From Piscicola geometra (lineage: Eukaryota > Annelida > Clitellata > Hirudinida > Piscicolidae), in assembly GCA_943735955.1 (NCBI GenBank), contig OX030958.1, positions 2,289,031 through 2,353,030 on the forward strand: a stretch of 64,000 bases of DNA, in the 5' to 3' direction. The number at the start of each line of letters is the position of its first letter. The stretch's first letter is position 1. Positions 11,005 to 24,000 of the stretch are shown here, in pieces. A program made the translations under genes and the position numbers. The notes under the pieces are model-generated. The model was not told the origin of the DNA. It saw nothing but the letters and a program-made list of their open reading frames with translations, and did no database searches.

Positions 11005-13238
11005 ATCATATGCGTATCCAGCCCCGAATAATAGGGGGGCAGTTATTATTATTTTATTTACTTGAAACATTTTTGCATCATTCAAAACTAATATGCTCAT
11101 TGTTTATTCAAAAAGTTTCTTTTTTATATGTATTGTGCATAAAAATCTTCATTAACAAAATTTATAGGAAAAGTTATTCTTTAAAAAGAAGCCATCGAGT
11201 ATTACTGGGAAACTTCGAAATTAATTTTTTAGAAAATGGTTTCTTGTTTGCTGAAACCCATTGACGATGAAAACTCTACATGGACACTCTATTGAGTCGG
11301 TTTTCCCTAACAGTGATTCTCTATCATGTTTTGATTTGCTTAATAAACGTTCTACAGTGCTGGTATAACGAGGAAAATTATGAAATGCTTTGGGAAAAAA
11401 TGAATATGATTTTTTAATACATCATAGATATATCTGGAATATCTTTGGCATTATTCCATTTGATAAACCATAATTTTTCTTCACCTTCAACGCCTTCTAA
11501 ATCATAATTTTTTACACGGATAGATCGTTTCGAAATAATTATTCAACGAGTGGCTTTTTATGCTGCATGGATGGAAATGAGTTACAGAGCAGGCGAATGA
11601 TCTGAGAATAAACGAATTTTTAAAGACGGTATAATTATATCAAAGTATGGAATTATTAAAGATCCTCTTCCAAACTCAAATGGGGTTCGAACTAAAGGAT
11701 TGCTTCTGTGTTTTTGTCGATTTAATATTCTTATTGACTTCAAATCTATATTCAGATTGTCCGCGTATTCTTCTGCATATTTTTTAATTCAGCTTGAACA
11801 TTCTCTGTACTTTCTCGATGATCTTTCCACAGATCCTAAATAATTTTTATGTGTAGACTAATTTTTAAAATTACAAAAAAAGTATAAAGTGTTTGTTACC
11901 GGATTGCAGAATAATTTTCAATTAAACAGAAAAAAACCACAAATAATGGTGTAATATACTTTATAATAAAATAATTTGTTATAGGTAGCTCATTTTTACT
12001 ATGATCTTTGTGAGAATGTACTCTTACAACAATAGAATTTCGACCAAAATAGACTCTATAGTATATAGAAATACTGTAGTCTATAGCGCATTGATTAACT
12101 AAGTTCTGTCTACTTGTTGGTGGTGCCAACTTCTTGAATAGCATATTCTTTGAGAAAAACATTAAATGTAATTTTTATCTTTGTTATCTTTTTGATTATT
12201 ACTATGCATTGACTATAACTTTCATTTTTTTCATTAATTGGATCCACTGCAAAAGCTCTATGAATAGACCGATGTTTTAACGATATTTTACTTTCTTAAA
12301 TTTCCAAAATTTAAATTGAAGCGTGGACGATTACATAGACTTTATAATATTTAATGAGCAATGAAAAAAAAACTCCCAAAATTGCATTTAATGTTTTTTT
12401 AAAGAATATGCTATTCAAAAAGCTTAGCACCATTTAAGAGTGCTCATGTATTTTTTTTAGACAAAAATTAAGAAATTTATTAAATCTCAGTTAATTCATT
12501 TCACAAATTAATAATTTAACTAAATCTAACTGATTTAAGCTGAATCCATAACTATAGTCTATATCGCAAAGTTAGATTTAGTTTAATTAGTAATTTTTTT
12601 TAGTAAATCAACCTGAATATTTATTTAGATTTACTAAATTTTCTGAAAACAATAAATTATGCATGAGCACTCCTAAAATGCTGTTTTAACAAAATACTAT
12701 TTTTTAGGTGCTCAAGAAAAAAATAAATTAAAAATATGTAAAAAAGAATATACTTCATTATTTTTTATGATTGTAGAAATGTTTGAAAAATGTTACGAGA
12801 AAAAAAAATTACAAAATATATAGGGCAACATTGAAAATTTTGAGGTCAAACTTTTAACCGCCAAAAAAATATGATATTATATTTATATTTAAACCATTAA
12901 ATTATGTTTAAATAGAACATTCAAATACCCTTATTTTAGTATCTTACAAGTCCTTCTGATAAATATAAGCTGTGATATTTCAAATTGAATAGAGAAGAGG
13001 TTTTGACTTTGACGAACTTTGAAGGTCAATAACTCGGCGATCTTTTAAAAAATTTCATTTTTTATATTTTTTAATAAAATAATATAATATAAAAGTTTTC
13101 TAAGTTTCTGAAGGGGGAGGGTATAATCCATTGGTCGAAATTCTATGGAATGACCCAATAGCTTTTAACGATTTACTACTTGGTCAAATGTTTCTCCTAT
13201 TATAAGAGAGGTGGGCTCCCTTCTGGATACGCCCATGG
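11005..13238 (-). mobile_element. Degenerate hAT element with GCGTATCCAG ends
   Basis: The left end has atgcgtatccag and the right end ctggatacgcccat, inverted copies that look like hAT termini. The minus-strand stretch 11250-11870 translates with stops to ILNRQKHRSNPLVRTPFEF and SLIIPYFDIIIPSLKIRL. These fit the RQ..RSNP...E.YR.S...P.LD.LI..L..RF motif of 52-kDa-repressor-type hAT transposases. The 3' dimerisation domain is poorly preserved. A foldback unit lies inside at 12115-12675. Confidence 0.5.
12115..12675. repeat. Nested inverted repeats (foldback or MITE)
   Basis: The stretch 12120-12153 (..cttgaatagcatattctttg) is inverted at 12400-12436. Next to it, 12438-12480 (gagtgctcatgtattttttt) is inverted at 12635-12675 (tgcatgagcactc). 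Each pair encloses AT-rich sequence. No coding sequence is seen. Confidence 0.6.
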
Positions 13239-14000
13239 GCAGCGATCCTGGGGTCAGGACTCCCCCACTTTTTTTAGTGTGGGGATCCACCTTAATAGGG
13301 ACCCCCCCACTTTTTTGTCCATTTTGGTATTAAAAAATTTCTATTTGTATATGAGCAAAATTGTCAACCATTGCATAAAAGTAGATGTTTATACAGTAAT
13401 ACATTGTGAGTATGTGTAGTTATAGTGATAGCTGTCTAAAACAAAAATATTCTTTGCTTACTTAAATACTCCATCACCTAGTTTTTTTTATCACTATGGC
13501 GTAGGTGGGAATCCTGAGGGGGTCCTGGGATCAACCTTTATAAGAACCCTCTCACTCTTTTAAAAATACACATTTCTCAACCCTAATTTTAATACGAGCC
13601 TAATCGTCAACCATGGGATATAAAAATGCCAATACAGTAATACATTGTGAGTATGAATGGGCAGCGATGCTAGGGGGGTCCTGGGGTCCATCTTTACATG
13701 GACCCCCCTCAGTTTTACAAATACAATAATTTCTTAAATCCTATCTTAATACAACCATAATCGTCAACCATAGCATGAAACAGAATTTTTATTCAGTAAT
13801 ATATTTTTTCAATTTTCGCAAGCAGACATTCCGAGTGCTTTTCAAAAATAATCAGTTCATTTTTTGCAATCAGACAAATTTACATTTTTATAAAAAAATC
13901 ATTCATATTTTACTACTTATTTTGCATAGGCGATATTCATAGGGGGATTCTGAGGTCCACTTCAATATCGACATTTTAAATTTTTTTAGATGAACCAAAG
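13231..14000 (+). mobile_element. Stacked left ends of GGCGATC-family hAT elements
   Basis: Three or four left termini of the same family follow one another in the same orientation: about 13234 (catgggcagcgatcctgggg), 13505 (gtgggaatcctgaggggg), 13656 (aatgggcagcgatgct) and 13930 (aggcgatattcataggggg). Each is followed by the family interior (tacagtaatacattgtgagt). Only the last is followed by transposase coding sequence. Confidence 0.65.
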
Positions 14001-14037
14001 TTAATGAATTTCAAAAAGCTTCTAACATTCACTAAAG

Positions 14038-15870
14038 TTGTGGTTAAATCAAACTACATGTTTCATATCGCATAACTGCCAAAAAGAAATGCTGAGGCTT
14101 TTAGCTCATTCTATCGTTAGAAACACAGTGTGCATTGTTAATGCCGAATCAAGCCAGTTTGGTGTTGTGGTTGACGGCACACAAGACTGCAATAGGTTAG
14201 AGCAGGAATCGATATGCATTCGTTTTTTTGATGAAGCTCTGAATGTTAATGAACAGTTTATTGGTTTATTCAGCCCACCAGATACGATCGGAAAAACATT
14301 ATCTGCTGTAGTAAAAGATTTTCTGATCAGAATTATGCCGCCTATAGAAAAACTAACTGCTCAGAATTATGACGCGCTGCTATAATGAACGGCCAATATA
14401 ATGGTTGTGAGGCTATTATCAGCCGTGAGCATCCGCTTGCAGTGTTTTTCCACTGTTCTGCACACTGTGCAAATCTTGTTGCCCAGCACACCGCTGCCGC
14501 AATCACTTTGTGAGAAATTCACTCAGTTTGTCCAAGAGTTAGGTGCTTTTTACAATCTTTCAAGGAAGTTCAAGAAGCAGTTTAGTGATGCCTCAGTGTC
14601 TTTTATAACTGCCTTTCCTGATGAGCCACTGAATAAAAAGTATGGTATAAAACTTCTTGTCCTACAAGATGGCTGATCAGAGTATCTACAGTGTCTTCTG
14701 TGCTTGAACATTATGAAGTGGTACTTGTTAGCTTGAAATCATTTGCTTCCATTGGTACTGCTGATGAAACATCTATAAAGGCTTGAAGCCTTTTTTCAAC
14801 AGGGCACTACTGCACTGGCCCTCAAGGTAGTTGTTTTGGTGTTTTCACTTCTGGAACAATTGAACAAGTCATTGCAATCAGCAAGTGCCAAGGTCAGTGG
14901 AATGGTTGCAGCGACTGATTCAGTTGTGCAAGAACTGCGTCGCCTACGATCAGATGAACAGTTTAACGCCATTTTCGGAGATGTCAACCGTATGGTTTTG
15001 GCATATGAACTCGAGCCGATTGCTGTACCTCGGGTGCAAAAGCCGCCACAAAACTTTTGAGGGCTGGACCCAGCTTATGTAGCAACAACACCAGATGAAC
15101 AATATCGAGCAGCTTATTACGCTGTCATAGACGTTGCAATCATGCAACTCACAAAAAGGTTCAATCGAGATTCTCCTGGTTTGCGTTCATACTTGCAGCT
15201 GGAGACAATGTTGTTAACTGGTGAAGTGAACCATAATATTTACAAGCAGTATCGTGAGTTAGATGAAATTGGTCTTTGTTCACAGTTAGCTATGTTAAAA
15301 GACCAGAATGAATACAGAAATTTAGCACAAACGCAAAAAATAATGCAAGCTATGATCACGAAAGCCAGACATCTGTTTCCTTAGGTTGAAAAATTGATCA
15401 GGTTGATGTTTGTGTGTCCAATAACGTCAAGTACTGCAGAAAGATATTTTAGTGCATTGCGGTGTCTTAAGACTTGGTTGCGTGCACCTATGACAAAGCC
15501 TCGCTTGAATTCACTGGCCGTTTGTCTTGCACATCAGGATATACTTGACAGTCTGGATTTGAAAAGACTAGCAGAAGAATTTGCTAGTCGGTCAGACATT
15601 CCAAGAGGTCTTTTTGGAAATTGGAGTAAACGAGCTGTGGAAAGAGGGCAGGAAGACAGGCAGATAGGGTATTTTAGGTTATCTAAATGGCCCACAGTGT
15701 ATATTTATAATCTAAATATACACTTTGGGCAAAAAAAAATCTCCCAATGTATATTTGTTTATAACTTTGGCAAATCTGAATCTATTTGTAATTTTTTCAA
15801 ACTATTGTACTCAGAAATGAATGGAAAACAAGATGTTATAAAATTTATTCGATGGGTTGATGGCTAGTTG
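14038..15870 (+). pseudogene. hAT transposase pseudogene (GGCGATC family)
   Basis: The RNase-H-like transposase is read across several frames. FGVVVDGTQDCNRLEQESIC holds the first catalytic Asp region (VDGT.D), then GQYNGCEAIISREHPLAVFF and HCSAHCANLVAQ give the H.AH..NL motif. The C-terminal dimerisation region reads MFVCPITSSTAERYFSALRC, LKTWLRAPMTKPRLNSLAVC and LAHQDILDSL (about 15400-15560). Frameshifts and stops near 14383, 14520, 14675 and 15060 disable it. It is intronless. The right end of the element lies at 16915-17152, separated by a LINE insertion. Confidence 0.78.
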
Positions 15871-15904
15871 TAATTAAATTTTTATAGATGACAAATAATA
15901 AAAG

Positions 15905-16914
15905 GTACATTGGAAGCCTAATCGGCATGGTAAAATATGGAGCAAAAAGATTGGGGAGTCGGTTTATCGTGGGCAGGGAGGCATGGAAAAGCTTGATTGT
16001 AGGAAAGTTAATGTATGGTGTTGCAGCAGTTGGCTGGTCAGCTAAGGAGAGAAAGAAATTAGAGGTTTTGCAGACTAAGTTTGGGAGATGGATATGGAGG
16101 ATAGAAATTAGTGTTAGGAATTTTGTAGTACATGGTGAAACAGCCTGGAGTACATTCTGGGAAGGAGAGGCTAAGGTTATGACAGACTTTGTCATCAGGA
16201 CATTAGAGGGGAAAGATATTGTAGGAAGAGTAGGTAGAGCATGTGTAGAGGAGATAAGTAATAAATCTAAATGGTGAAGAGGTGTAGCCAACTTAGGAAA
16301 AAAATTAGGTGTGGAGGTCATGAGCCGAATGGTACGTGGAGGGAAAGATGCACGAGCAGGAGTGTTTATGATGGGCGTCTCAGGAAGAGAGGTCGGAGAG
16401 ATGGGGGAAAGGGAACTAGTAAAGAGGATTCAACAAAAGGGAAAGCAGGAATAGGGGAAAGTGAAAGACTGAAACGGTACAGTGAGGAGAAGTCAAAAAG
16501 CAGGAAGTTGGAAAAATATGTAGATAGTTCAGATGGAGCGAAAGTTAGGATTATGTGTAGGGGGAATAGTATGACGGTAAGGAATAATGAAATTGTTTGC
16601 TGGAAGTATGAGAAGGAGGATAGGAAGTGTGTTTGTGGGGAGGAAGAGAATGAGAGGCACGTTTTGCTCGAGTGTGGGTTGTATGAAGAGTGGAGAGAAG
16701 AATGGCTGACGGTTTGGAGAAGGGAGCGTGGAGAACAGAACCCAATGGAAGGGGTCCTTGGTTACCAGGAGGAGGATCGGAGGATGGAAGAAGTGGTGCT
16801 GAGAAGTGTGGGTGCGATCTGGAGACAGAGTGAGAGGAGAGAAAGGGGCAGATGAAGAAAAATATTCAGAGTGTCGAGACAAAGGCACTATAAAGACCAC
16901 TACTACTACTACTA
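15905..16914 (+). mobile_element. 5'-truncated LINE inserted in the hAT element
   Basis: The first frame (15888-16277) reads YGVAAVGWSAKERKKLEVLQ and VHGETAWSTFWEGEAKV, the post-RT region of a non-LTR element. The next frame has KCVCGEEENERHVLLECGLY, a C..C...E...HVLLEC zinc-knuckle-like motif typical of LINE C-termini. The 3' end is a short run of tac triplets. The same hAT region without the insertion is present at 25360-25480, which dates the LINE as younger than the hAT copy. Confidence 0.75.
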
Positions 16915-17152
16915 AAATCGCTATTATTTTTCTTCAAATCGCTCATAGTGGCAATAGAAAAGTATTTATATTGAGTATGAAACTTTTTTTAATGTTTGGT
17001 GATATAAATATTAATAGTTGATACAAAAATAATTTGCACTACAGTAAACAATACTAAATAGTATTGCTTTTACTGTATTGGTCAATACCGGTTCTTTTAT
17101 TCCAACCCTGGAGAGGACCTCCCCCAAGAATTTCCGCAGATCGCCGCCCCTG
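16915..17152 (+). mobile_element. Right end of the GGCGATC-family hAT
   Basis: Matches 25385-25600 closely, from aaaatcgctatt through ggttcttttattccaaccct to the terminus cagatcgccgcccctg. It completes the element whose transposase lies at 14038-15870. Confidence 0.75.
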
Positions 17153-17168
17153 CTGGATACGCCCATGG

Positions 17169-18988
17169 CTCACATATAAGAGCGTAATCTTTTTAAAAAT
17201 CTGAATTTTATTTTTTTCTATATTTGCAAGGTTTATTTAAAATAAAAGAAATTTAACTTTTCAGAACTTTCGCTTTCAAACAATTTTGGCCGTAAATAGT
17301 TTAAGGAAGAAGTTAAGAGCTCATTTTTTCGTGATACAACTTTTGAATTTAAATTATGGCTAAGAAAATAAGATTTCTTGAAAATTACTAAAAAAAAAAC
17401 AATAATGATAAATTAAGGTAAAAATTTTGATAAATTTTTGTTGGTTTAACATTTTAATACCTGGTGGAAATTAACAAAGTTATATTTTATTTGTGGTGAC
17501 TAGAGTTGTTTGGGGGGTTGGTAGGTTTGATGCTGTTGTGGATGAATGGGTGACTTCTAGCGGTTTCATGTTTGAATATCAGTACTGGTTAAGTAATACT
17601 CATATGTTAGCGATTATCATGAAACTGATTGCGAGATGATATAGAGTTTTTTTCACTATTTTTAAAATTATGTAAATTTTAAAAATATTGTAAACAATTT
17701 GTTTTGTGCTAGTTATAAATGTACTATTAGCAAAAATGAATCAGATTTTTAACAACTTAATTTTACTAAACGTAAATCAGTAAAAAAAGACAGCCAACCG
17801 AACATTAAAACTCACCGCTGAAAACGATGAAGTGGTTCTAGCACAAAGAGCTTCAAGCCGCATCATGGCCTCTGCTTAGTTTCAGTGACTCAGCTTTATG
17901 GATTATTTCATGTGACCATCAAGCTAAGGCACCAAAGGTAAGAAAAAATGAAGTAGTTTTAGTATGTGGCGTTTTTTGGATTGGTTTGTCCGTTTTGTCG
18001 CTGTCACTGTTTTTATTGATTTAGTTGATGTACTTGTTTGGTTATTAACAAGTTTCAAGGTATTAGATTTAGAAATACTATTTTTAGCCAACATGCTAGA
18101 TAAACATCAAAGTTATGAAGTTGAAGTTTTATATTATTTTTAATTTGTCTAAGACGATTGTCGTGAAGTTTACAAAACAATGACGACTGTGTTCTAAGTG
18201 GCGTGACGACAAATCAACCTTTGAAATGAGCATTTTCTTTTCATTTAAACAAATTTTTATACTTTTTTTTAAACTTTATTATTAATTAAAAATTTGCTAA
18301 ATCAAGTTATTTATATACTATATTAACTTTAATAAGCTATTCAAACACCTAACACATATTGAATTTTTTAATTGAAATCATTTCTATGAGAGTCATCACA
18401 TTCAATCGCAAAAAGAAAATATTAATTTATTTTCACTTTTATACAGTATCGACGGACTAACAGGGCCATTGTTAACAATTCATAATAGAAGCCTATACAG
18501 CCGAGTTTTTTTCTAATGCTATTTTTATGCGTTTTTAGAAGTGTTCTTTTGAATTTAATATGAATTTAATGTTAATTGCATATTTTATTATATTTTCCAT
18601 AAGTGTTTTCTTTTGTTAGAAATATAAATAATTTATTCGAAAAAAACGTAATTATCGCATTGAATTTGTTTATGTATTAGACAATGACCGTGACTAAATA
18701 AATATAATGAAGCAAAGAATATAACTTATAACTTATAAGTTTTTTTCTATAAAACGAGTTACATTTCTGATTAATGAAGTTCATTAATAAGTTTTATGAA
18801 ATGGTTGCTTTAGTCCAAAACGAACTTACAGAAGAAGTTTCCACTAAAGATCTTTATTTGCCACATTGGTGTTTATTATACATCTTGTAGTCACTAGGTG
18901 CCATGTATCATGTGTGAGCTTTGGTAGTTGGATCCACGAATTTTTCGGTAGCTTCACAAAAAAAACATGATTGCGTCAGAGAGTTCTT
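17169..18988. other. AT-rich stretch, no gene recognised
   Basis: No ORF of note and no repeat family recognised. A slightly GC-richer patch at 17810-17950 has no readable protein. Confidence 0.5.
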
Positions 18989-18996
18989 TAAAAATC

Positions 18997-20309
18997 GGGT
19001 CTTATTAAATAATCTAACACCACCAACAAATGGGTGTAGTTACGTAATTAAGGAGCGGAGCTTAAATAAATAAGTAAATAATACTTTGGTAGATGCCCTT
19101 ACGACCTTCTCTTAGTTTTATTTAGCTTAAAAAAATTTTTGGGCATATTTAAATTAATTCTTTCACAATATAACATTTATATTATTTATTAAGAATCTAA
19201 ATTTTAGATTGTTTTAGAATTCTTGAATTCATCGGTGCTTAAATCTCCGCTTCAATTATAAAAAAAATCTGGAACTGGGAGACATTTTTAAAGACATGCC
19301 AGCGTGACTTTCTCATTTTCTATCCTTCTGACTATAGAGAAAGGAGGCTGTGAAGGCCAATCACACTGTCATGAGGATGCCAAGCCTGAAAAGATTGAAG
19401 ACGAAAAAGAATAAGAAAAAGGTATGGAGAGCTCGAAAAGTGACTTGGAGATAGAACAGAATGCAGTTGTTCTCTTTACGAAAAAGTCTCCCACATTATG
19501 GGAAATGAAAATTTGAGCTTTTATGCCCTGCGACCCAGCATAAACATGTATGTGCGTCTGCAACGTCCAAACTCGCTATTGCCAGGCCTTGCAACTCAAC
19601 CCCAACTCTGCCATGTCCAACAAGTTGAGAGGGAGAATTCACAGACGGCTTGGCAAGTGGGAAGAGAACTACAGTGTGCTGTGCAAGGCACATTATCAAG
19701 TGAAACAGGGTCAAGAGTGAGGTCGAGCCAAAGATGAAGAAGATTTATTATTATTTATTTCAGTTTTAGTAGGCTTTTCATGAGTTTTTTATCATTAAAA
19801 TTGTTAGCCTAATGAATTGAATAAACTTGTCATTCCTTAGTTTTAATATAAAAAACTTTTAATTGTATAATTTTTTTCAGTATATTCACTAATGTTGTTT
19901 AGAATAGTAAGGGAAAATGTGAGATTTGTTCTTGTGCTTATATATTGAAGAATTACAAGTTTCATATTGTAACAATTTTGCATAGTGTTCGTCTTATCAA
20001 AAGAAAGCAATGGTTTGAAGGCTTTTTTTAATTATAAAATTCAACTTGGAATCTAGTCCTTACTAGTACTGAAAATAAAAACCAGTCTAAGTTTCTGTAA
20101 TAGAGTCTGTATATTTAACTAAAACTATTGTTCGATTCATTAAACTATAATACTTAAATTATCAAACAATTTTATTTCAATTCTTAAATTATTGTATAAA
20201 ACTTTTAGTAATTTTTTTTCATTATAACAAAATTACTTTTAGTTGTTAATAATCTTTAAACTCCACTTAACTACGTAACTTGGTGGTGTTAGATTATTTA
20301 ATGAGACCC
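18997..20309. mobile_element. Non-autonomous element, inverted repeats and 8-bp duplication
   Basis: The left end is gggtcttattaaataatcta and the right end is the complement of gggtctcattaaataatcta; both continue with acaccacca and a ttacgta core. Flanking octamers taaaaatc (18989-18996) and aaaaaatc (20310-20317) match at 7 of 8, which suggests a hAT-type insertion. Inside, 19290-19765 is GC-richer and ends in an ATT-rich tail, like a retroposon 3' end, but I do not recognise its product. Confidence 0.65.
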
Positions 20310-20317
20310 AAAAAATC

Positions 20318-21065
20318 AATTTTAGCTATTATTTAAATTTAGTTTTTCACGAAAAATAGTTTTAAAACATTTCGAGAAATGAAAGCGTCAAAAAGTTTAA
20401 TTTAAGTTTAGTTTTTATAACAAATTAACTTCAATAAAATTGAAATCTAAATATAAAAGCCGAATCGTTTACTTAACTAGGCATTTTATTAGATGACTTT
20501 GACCATTTATTGTTAATTTTTAGAAAATATTATGACTTTGTATTCAATGTTGAAAAAAAATCAATATTGTTCGTTTTTTAAGAAACAAAAATTTCGGCAA
20601 AATTATAGGTTTTCGGATAATCGCTAAATTAAAACTAATTTAGTTATAAATTTAGTTTTAATCGTTAAATTCTATCAGTTTCAGCAATTCTAAGTTAGTT
20701 TTTGTGATAGATTGCTCAACCATTCTCATAAAAAAAACAGAAAATTCATCAATGTATTTGATAACTTTAAAAAAATGAAAAGTCTAACAAAGTTCATTAG
20801 ATTCGCTCCAGATCTTCAGATCAGTTTTTAAAAAAATGGCTAAATCAGACCTAATTACTGCAAAGCCTTCAGAGGATGTCACAAGCTCGTGAAATTGCGT
20901 CTTTTCCAACTTGTTGAAATCTGCTGCTGGACACTCTTTACCCTTGACACCCCAATCTGCTCTAATTTGAACCATTGATTCTTCAACAAACTTTTGGGTG
21001 TGTCACAAGCCTTTCTAGAATGTAATGAAAGTAGATTAATTTCTGACCCAAGGTACCCAACGTGA
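20318..21065. other. AT-rich stretch, no gene recognised
   Basis: Short minus-strand frames at 20784-21076 have no recognisable motif. Nothing else is seen before the hAT terminus at 21066. Confidence 0.5.
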
Positions 21066-24000
21066 CAGTGGCGCAACTAGGGGGGGTCTGGGGGGGGCTC
21101 AAGCCCCCCCCAGACCTTTTCGAAGGGTCTCGCAATTTTTCGAAAATCGATGAGTTTTTTTGAGGGGGGGGGGGAGTAAAGGGATTTTCAATATTCCATA
21201 GGATAAAAATATTTTCTCTGGATGGCCATCTCTTTATCTCACGAAACGTTTTATATATCAACACAGAACATAGCGATCCCACTAAAATAACACTAACATG
21301 TGACAAATTCTGGGAAAAAATAGAGCACCATTAGACCTTAATTACAATTTTCCAAAATAGATGAGTTTATTTGGTGGGGAAGTGAGCTTTTCAAATATAC
21401 TAATTATTAAATAAAAATAATATTTATATATTTTTAAAAAATTCATTTTGAAAATAATCTTTAAAAAAAAATAATTTTCAATTAACGTTTCAAAGTTAAA
21501 TGCATTTTTCGTTAACTTATTCGTAAGACCATAGGCTGATGGCACTGTTTATTTACTTAAATCAGCTGATGTATGGGCTCAAACAATAACAAAAGGCGGC
21601 CATATTTTTTTCAAATTTCGACAAACAATTTCAAGTAAGATATATCGTAAAAGAAACAACAAAATATTTAATTAAAGTCAAACAAAATTCATCGATGTGA
21701 TTTATGGCTCGAACTTGCAGCATATCCTTTGCAGCTTCAACGAATTCGAATCAGCAATGTCAAATCTGTTCACAGTATGAAAATCATAGGCACACGTTGT
21801 TTAAAAATAAACTGCAAAGTCGTTCATAATCTTTAGACCTCCTTTACTTATTTTTATCGCTCAATGAGCTTGGTTTCATAGCCATTAAATATCTTTTAAG
21901 GCAGTAATTTTTCTAGCAAAAAGTTTAACTTGAGGCTCTTCTTCAAACTTTGTTGTGCACTCAGTTTCACTTAAACTCACCGGAATGATGAAGTTCGCTT
22001 CCAAAGTAACGTGTTTATGCACTTGTTTATTGATGAAATAGTTTTTATTACCATACACCTATTTAAACAGCTGAGCGTGACGTCACAGGAAAATTTTCAT
22101 ATAGGCATTTTGTTAAACTTTTTATTTATATCAAAAACAGAAGTGACAAAAATATTAACATTTATTAAATCGTTCGAAAAATATTTAATAATTTTTGTAA
22201 GCAGAAAAAGACGCAATTGTAGATCCAAAGATCCCAAATATAGTTTGCTACCATAGCAAGACATTCTTTCCGGCCTGAAACAGTTTATACTATAAGAACT
22301 CATGGCTGACAGCGTTAATTTTGATAATTTGTCTCAGTGAGGCAAAGCTGCTATTTTGCGTTCTGGTCCAATTAGGGTTACCCTGGATAAGCTACCAAAA
22401 AATAACCAGAATCGATCGTTTCAGCTTTCTTGGTACGATCGATTCAACTGGATTGAATATAACCCCCAGACTGCTGGTGCGCAGTGTTTTTATTGCAAGT
22501 TGCTAACAACTAGCAAATCAAAAAATGACGAGTTCAGGTCTGGTGGTATAAATAACTGGAAAAAACTAATTGAAAAAGCGACAAAGCACGAATCAAGTGA
22601 TGGGCACGTAAGGAGCTGCAAAGATGCCCAACGGATCATTCAATTTGATGACCAGAGCTGCTCGACGGTGAAAGAAAAAATTGTCAACGCCACGGAAGCT
22701 GATAAAGTCCGCAATAGAAAAGGCCTAACCATTCTCTTCAGCGTTGTTCGATGGTTAGCTATGGAGAATATAGCATTCCGTGGTCATCGCGGTACTGAAG
22801 GTCATTTCCGAAGTTTTCTTAAAATTTTCAGGTCGTTCATGCCAGATTTAGATGATTTCATGAAAGCATGTCCGAAGAACGCTAATTACATGTCTTGGAA
22901 AATCCAGAATGATTTCATAAAGATTGTTGATGAACTAACAGTTGAAGAAGTTTTGAAGCCAATCCTTCTGACAAAGAAACCATTCAGCGTAATAATGGAT
23001 GAAACAACAGATGCTAGTACCAAGATGCAAGTCGCTAATAGTATACGCTACACAAATGAAAAAACTGGTAAAAACAATAATTTTTTTAGATTAATTCTCA
23101 GTTTTCAATAGTTTATCATGAGTGTTAAATTATGTTAAATTTTTTTTATAAAAAAAACATATTTTTTTTTACATTTATAAGTCAGCAAACAAATAATAAT
23201 TAAGTTGTGTATAAAAATACACTTTATATTTAAGAGCGCATAAGTTTTAAATGTGCTTATATTTTAAATTTAAACTTTGACAGGAATACCACAAGAACAT
23301 CTTATAACTATAGTGGAAACTATTTCTTCAACTGGGGAAAGTCTTTCAACAATACTTATTGAAGTTCTAACAGAACTTGGCATTAACTTAGACCAGATGG
23401 TTGGCCAGGGCTATGATTGAGGAGCTAACATGCGGGGAGGAAAGCAAGGTGTGCAAGCCCGTATACGAGAGAAATATCCATGGGCTATCTACACATGGTG
23501 CTGGTCCCATAACCTACAGCTGGTTATGAGCCATGCAGCAGAGCAGAGTGCAGCAGCAATTTCATGTTTTGGCAAAATCCAGGATGTGTATTCATGTGTG
23601 TCGTCGTCAGCACAGCGGACATCAATTATGGAAAGACACCTACTAGAAGAACTACCACAGATAGAGACAGGAGATGATAAAGCCAATGAGGTAAGATGCC
23701 AGACTTGTGTGCCTATTTAGTTTATGCTCCATATCAGAAATCGTTTATAATAACTTAGTTTTATGTTATTAAATCAAATTACTATAGATTGTGCAGTCAA
23801 GTGAAGGAGAAATAGAAGAATTAGACAAATTTTTTGAAAAAACTGAACTTCACAAAAAAGAAAAAAGGTATCGTAGGCTTTTGTCAATCAGCAGTACTCG
23901 ATTTATTGCTAGGACTAGAAATCTTCTTATATTTCACAACAAACTAACATGTATTAAAGATGCTTTATGTGAGATGGGATTGGGATCACTTTCAGAAACA

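Noticed and set aside
17810..17950. Possible small host exon in a GC-richer patch
   Set aside because: Stops in all frames and no homology recognised.
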